This document shows, in pieces, positions 60,847 through 64,000 of a stretch of DNA of 64,000 bases. Within the stretch, counting starts at the first letter, position 1; each line of letters opens with the position of its first letter. The notes below the pieces were generated by a model, which made no database searches, was not told the DNA's origin, and worked only from the letters and a program-made list of their open reading frames with translations. Position numbers and translations under genes: made by a program. The stretch is taken from the NCBI RefSeq assembly GCF_001660485.1, contig NZ_CP013979.1, forward strand, positions 310,001-374,000, given 5' to 3'. The stretch comes from Agromyces aureus (GTDB lineage: Bacteria; Actinomycetota; Actinomycetes; Actinomycetales; Microbacteriaceae).

Positions 60847-61233
60847 ATGACGGATACGTACCTCTACCTCATTCACGAGCCCGACTGGGACTCCGACGCG
60901 GTGCTCGAGGGCGGCGGCGCGGAGGACGACTCGCACGGAGCGAACTTCGCCGAGCACCGGGTCTTCCAGGAGGCCGTCGAGCGCCTCGGCGCGCGGATCG
61001 TCGGCGCGTCCGCCCTGCAGAACGCGCGGCACGGCGGACGCGTCACCCCGGGCGCCGGCGACCGGCTCGAGGCCGACGCGGTCTACTCCGACGGGCCGTA
61101 CCCCGACACCACCGAGGTCGTCTCGGGGTACTACGTCGTCGAGACCGACGACGAGGCGCTCGCCCGCCGCATCGCCGCCCTCGTGCCCACCGCCGGTCAC
61201 ATCGAGTGGCGCAAGGTGTTCCCGATCTCATGA
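60847..61233 (+). CDS. YCII-related (DGPF) protein
   Basis: A 128-residue YciI-type fold protein, starting MTDTYLYLIHEPDWDSDAVL. A conserved EHRVFQEAVERLGARIVGASAL precedes YSDGPYPDTTEVVSGYYVVE, which holds the DGPF/DGPY motif, and AALVPTAGHIEWRKVFPIS ends it. ATG 60847 follows AAGGAGAG. The sigma factor gene lies 24 bp downstream. The pairing with a DUF6596 sigma factor matches the ECF42 context, in which DGPF proteins are thought to be functional partners. Confidence 0.88.
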   Translation: MTDTYLYLIHEPDWDSDAVLEGGGAEDDSHGANFAEHRVFQEAVERLGARIVGASALQNARHGGRVTPGAGDRLEADAVYSDGPYPDTTEVVSGYYVVETDDEALARRIAALVPTAGHIEWRKVFPIS

Positions 61234-61257
61234 CCGATCACGCGTGACCGACCTCTC

Positions 61258-62595
61258 GTGACCGACCCGATCGCCGACCTGGGCGAGGACTTCGTCGAAG
61301 CCTGGCCGCGGATCGTGCGCGCGCTGGCCGCCTTCACGGGCAGCCTCGACGACGCGCAGGAGTACGCGGCCGAGGCGATGGCGAGAGCCGTCGCCGAGGT
61401 CGGCGGTCGGGCGGATGCCGGTGGCCGGCCGCTCGGCTCCCTGGCCGCGTGGTGCACCGCCGTCGGCAAGCGGGCGTGGATCGACGACCGCCGTCGCGCC
61501 GGGGTCGAGTTGCGTCACGCGCAGCGCGAGGCCAGGGAGCTGCGGGGGGCGATCGCGGCCGAGGCGGCCGGTGCCGCGGGCGGGCGAGTCGCGGCATCCG
61601 CCCTCGAGCTCCCGGTCGGCGACCGCCTCGGCGACGCGCTCGACGACCGGGTCGCGCTGCTGTTCGTGGCCTGCGACCCGGCGCTCACCGAGCCGGCGCG
61701 GCTCGTGCTCGCGCTGCGCGTGGTGTGCGGACTCGACGTGCCGCGCATCGCGGCCCACCTCGGCATCCAACCCGCGACCGCGGCGGCGAGGCTCACCAGG
61801 GCGAAGCACGCGCTCGCGAAGGCGCGCGGGCGCTTCCACGTGCCGGAGGCGCCCGAGCGGCGGGTGCGGCTGCCGGTCGTGCTCGCGAGCGTCGCCGGCA
61901 TGTTCACGGTCGCTCATCGCGACGTGCTCGATCCGCTCAGCCCGCTCGACGACCTGGGCGGGCAGGCGCTCTCGATCGCCGACGCACTGGTCGCCGAGTA
62001 CCCCGACGACGCCGAGGTGCGCGGACTCCGCGCCGTCGTGCGGCTCGGGCTGGCACGTCGGCCCGGCCGTCTCGACGGTGACGGCGCAGCCCTGCCGCTC
62101 GACCAGGTCGACCGCACCACGTGGGACGGACGCCTCATCGAGGCCGGCCTCTCGGATGCCGCGGCCGCCGCCGATCGTGGCGACGGACGGTTCGTGCTCG
62201 AGGCCGCGATCGCCGGGTTGCACAGTTCGGCTCGGAGCTTCGCGACCACCGACTGGAACCAGGTCGTGGCGTTCTACCGCGCGCTCGAACGCGTGTGGGG
62301 CTCGCCGTCGGTGACGGCGGGCCGGCTCTCAGCCGAACTGCATCGCAGCCTGCTCGCGCCGGAGTCGGGCGAGCGTACGGCCGCCCTGCGCAGGATCGCG
62401 GCCGAACTGCAGGACCTGGCCGATGGCTCGGCGCCCTACGCGGCCCTCGACGCGAGCCTCGCGCTCGCCGACCTGGCCTGGCGCACCGGCCGACGCGAGC
62501 AGGCCGCCGCCGAGTACGCCCGGCTCGCGACGCTCGTGCCGACCGAGCCCGTGCGCCGCTTCTGCCTCGCGCGCGCCGGCACGGACGCCGGGTGA
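61258..62595 (+). CDS. ECF42-type RNA polymerase sigma factor
   Basis: A 445-residue sigma factor. Region 2 is the helix block WPRIVRALAAFTGSLDDAQEYAAEAMARA, region 4 is DVPRIAAHLGIQPATAAARLTRAKHAL (near 160-185). A long C-terminal extension follows (DUF6596 and TPR-like, about 190-440). It holds VDRTTWDGRLI, similar to the DxDRxxWD motif of ECF42. GTG 61258 is a modest choice because the start is poorly marked; ATG 61231 would be out of frame. No anti-sigma gene is present, and the extension is thought to regulate activity. Confidence 0.85.
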   Translation: MTDPIADLGEDFVEAWPRIVRALAAFTGSLDDAQEYAAEAMARAVAEVGGRADAGGRPLGSLAAWCTAVGKRAWIDDRRRAGVELRHAQREARELRGAIAAEAAGAAGGRVAASALELPVGDRLGDALDDRVALLFVACDPALTEPARLVLALRVVCGLDVPRIAAHLGIQPATAAARLTRAKHALAKARGRFHVPEAPERRVRLPVVLASVAGMFTVAHRDVLDPLSPLDDLGGQALSIADALVAEYPDDAEVRGLRAVVRLGLARRPGRLDGDGAALPLDQVDRTTWDGRLIEAGLSDAAAAADRGDGRFVLEAAIAGLHSSARSFATTDWNQVVAFYRALERVWGSPSVTAGRLSAELHRSLLAPESGERTAALRRIAAELQDLADGSAPYAALDASLALADLAWRTGRREQAAAEYARLATLVPTEPVRRFCLARAGTDAG

Positions 62596-62599
62596 GAGC

Positions 62600-63751
62600 T
62601 CAGCCCGCGGCGACCCGCTCGAGCAGCACCATGACCTCGAAGTGCGGCGTCTGCGGGAACATGTCGAACACGCGCGCCCGCACGGGCCGCAGCGACGGCA
62701 TCGCGGCCAGATCCTTCGCGAGCGAGGTCGCGTTGCAGCTCGAGTACAGCACGTGGCGGATGTCGGAGGTCTCGAGCCACCCGCTGAGCTCCGCGCCGAT
62801 GCCGCGCCGCGGCGGGTTCACGACGACCAGGTCGGGTACGTCGGCCTCTGGCGCGTCGAGCGCGAAGCGCGTCGCGTCGCCGGCAGCGAACCGCACGCGG
62901 TGGAGTGCGGCATCCGTTCGGCTGAGTTCGGCGCTCGCGACGGCCTCGACGCTCGTCTCGATGCCCGTGACCGCAGGCCCCGAGCCGGGGTCGTCGCTCG
63001 CGAGGTGCAGCGCGAAGCCGCCGACGCCGGAGTAGAGGTCCCAGGCCGAGGCCGGTGCGAGGTCGGTGATCCAGTCGCGCGCCTCGGCGTAGAGCGCCGC
63101 CGCGATGGCCGTGTTCGTCTGGAAGAAGCTCTGCGGCCGCAGGTGCATCGTCACGTCGTTCAGGCGCATCGTGAGCGTCTGCGCCTCGGTGAGCACGATC
63201 TCGTGCTCGCCCTCGAGCACCGCCTTGTGCTCGGGCAGCACGTTGACGCTCACCACGCGTGTGTTCGGCAGCTCGGCGAGCAGCGTCGGCAGGTGCTTGC
63301 GGATGCGGGCGACCGGCTCGGTCGAACGCAGCACGAACCGCACCATGAGCTCGCCGTCGGGCGACTCGGTCACGATGAGGTGCTTCAGCTCGCCCGTGCG
63401 GCTCGGCACGTCGTAGGGGGTGATGCGCGCGAGGGTGATGAAGCGCGCGATCGGGCCGAACGCGGCGCGGTGCCCGGGCGAGCAGATGCCGCACGCCTGC
63501 AGGTCGACCCCGTGCCCGTCGGCGTCGAGGATGCCGATCGTGGGCGCGTCGACCGTGCCGCCGACCACCATCTTCGCCTTGTTGCGGTAGTCGCGTTCGC
63601 CACTCACGACCGGCGGATGCCACGTGCCGACGCCGAACGGCTCCAGCAGTTGCTCGGCCCTCGCCTGCTTCGCGTCGACCTGCGCCGGGTACGGCTCGCC
63701 CATGAGCGAGCACGAGAGGCATCGCCCGGCGTCGAAGTACGCGCAGTCCAC
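62600..63751 (-). CDS. rlmC: 23S rRNA (uracil-C5)-methyltransferase, RlmC/RlmD family
   Basis: Methylates 23S rRNA at a uracil, using S-adenosylmethionine and a 4Fe-4S cluster. Cys3, Cys11, Cys14 and Cys87 are the cluster ligands in MDCAYFDAGRCLSC and QACGICSPG. The SAM site is WDLYSGVGGFALHLAS, and the catalytic Cys is in VLYSSCNATSLAKDL. The 383 residues lack a TRAM domain, the RlmC form. The GTG at 63751 gives VDCAYF. It is convergent with the sigma factor gene, 4 bp apart. Confidence 0.9.
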   Translation of the reverse strand: MDCAYFDAGRCLSCSLMGEPYPAQVDAKQARAEQLLEPFGVGTWHPPVVSGERDYRNKAKMVVGGTVDAPTIGILDADGHGVDLQACGICSPGHRAAFGPIARFITLARITPYDVPSRTGELKHLIVTESPDGELMVRFVLRSTEPVARIRKHLPTLLAELPNTRVVSVNVLPEHKAVLEGEHEIVLTEAQTLTMRLNDVTMHLRPQSFFQTNTAIAAALYAEARDWITDLAPASAWDLYSGVGGFALHLASDDPGSGPAVTGIETSVEAVASAELSRTDAALHRVRFAAGDATRFALDAPEADVPDLVVVNPPRRGIGAELSGWLETSDIRHVLYSSCNATSLAKDLAAMPSLRPVRARVFDMFPQTPHFEVMVLLERVAAG

Positions 63752-63884
63752 GGTGCAAGGCTACGCAGTTCCGGCTGATCGTTCGCCCGCGCATGCTCGG
63801 GAGGGGCGGATGCCGCGGGCGGACGCCGCGCCGATCGCGGGCGCGCCGTCGGCCTCCGTTCGCCTGCGGCATCCGCTCGCCCGG

Positions 63885-63890
63885 TAGCGT
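63885..63890 (+). promoter_or_regulatory. -10 box of the final gene (leaderless)
   Basis: TAGCGT ends 7 nt before ATG 63898. Confidence 0.55.
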
Positions 63891-63897
63891 TCTCGTC

Positions 63898-64000
63898 ATG
63901 AGCGCGTGGGAGACGATCGGGGCGATCGCCGAGGTCATCGGATGGATCGGCCTCGGGTTCGGGCTGCTGAGCCTCGGTCTCGTGCTGCTCATCCGCATCG
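63898..64000 (+). CDS. Membrane protein, 5' part (truncated by the window)
   Basis: The first 34 codons of a gene: MSAWETIGAIAEVIGWIGLG then FGLLSLGLVLLIRI, a clear first transmembrane helix. It starts leaderless from TAGCGT. The remainder is beyond the window, so no function can be given. Confidence 0.6.
   Translation, partial: MSAWETIGAIAEVIGWIGLGFGLLSLGLVLLIRI

Noticed and set aside
1..64000. CRISPR arrays, rRNA genes, prophage or transposase genes
   Set aside because: No regularly spaced repeats, rRNA-like sequence, integrase or transposase motif was found on reading both strands.

Overview
The window is a 64-kb piece of a high-GC actinobacterial chromosome. Gene content and style point to the family Microbacteriaceae: two DUF7882 genes, paired LytR-CpsA-Psr genes, a very common GGATGCCGC word, and many mRNAs that appear to be leaderless, with a TANNNT box 6-8 nt before the start codon. 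An Agromyces-like genus is plausible but not settled by the sequence. Coding density is high. Most open frames on the opposite strand of real genes are GC-bias shadows and are left out.

Layout, left half. 1-9 kb: an MFS exporter, a secreted TIG/amidase protein behind a tandem 32-bp repeat, pgm, a DUF445 membrane protein, pheA, two small membrane proteins and a YegS-like lipid kinase. 9-17 kb: serS and a HAD phosphatase, two LytR-CpsA-Psr paralogues interleaved with two different tRNA-Ser genes, a lipoprotein and a 14-TM DHA2 exporter. 17-23 kb: a DNA-repair and stress block with a 55-aa protein and ku on one strand and ligD on the other, then topoisomerase IB, a Rho-N-like protein, a stress-type SDR and a 54-aa membrane protein. 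23-31 kb: a tail-to-tail pair of DUF7882 paralogues, then a LacI-controlled alpha-glucoside locus (LacI, GH13 glucosidase, solute-binding lipoprotein, two permeases).

31-40 kb is the accessory highlight: a class II lanthipeptide locus with two precursor peptides, LanM, a short HlyD-like membrane protein, LanT with a C39 protease domain, and a 58-aa two-helix protein. A two-gene ABC exporter (putative immunity) and an XRE regulator lie divergently upstream. The GGATGCC word, seen about once per 0.7-0.8 kb elsewhere, occurs once between about 31.3 and 40.2 kb, which suggests acquisition.

40-64 kb is mostly housekeeping: a YjbR protein, tRNA-Arg, a TSUP permease, a DUF998 protein, a GNAT protein, a MarR regulator, an orphan winged-helix regulator, upp, tadA, a glutamine amidotransferase and a CDF transporter. 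The CDF gene and proC diverge from one palindromic -10 box. Then come a GH20 hexosaminidase, a DUF4440-like protein, and a complete kdp operon (46-aa leader protein, kdpF-A-B-C-D-E). A YCII/ECF42-type sigma pair, rlmC and the start of a membrane protein close the window. No CRISPR array, rRNA, prophage or transposase was seen.
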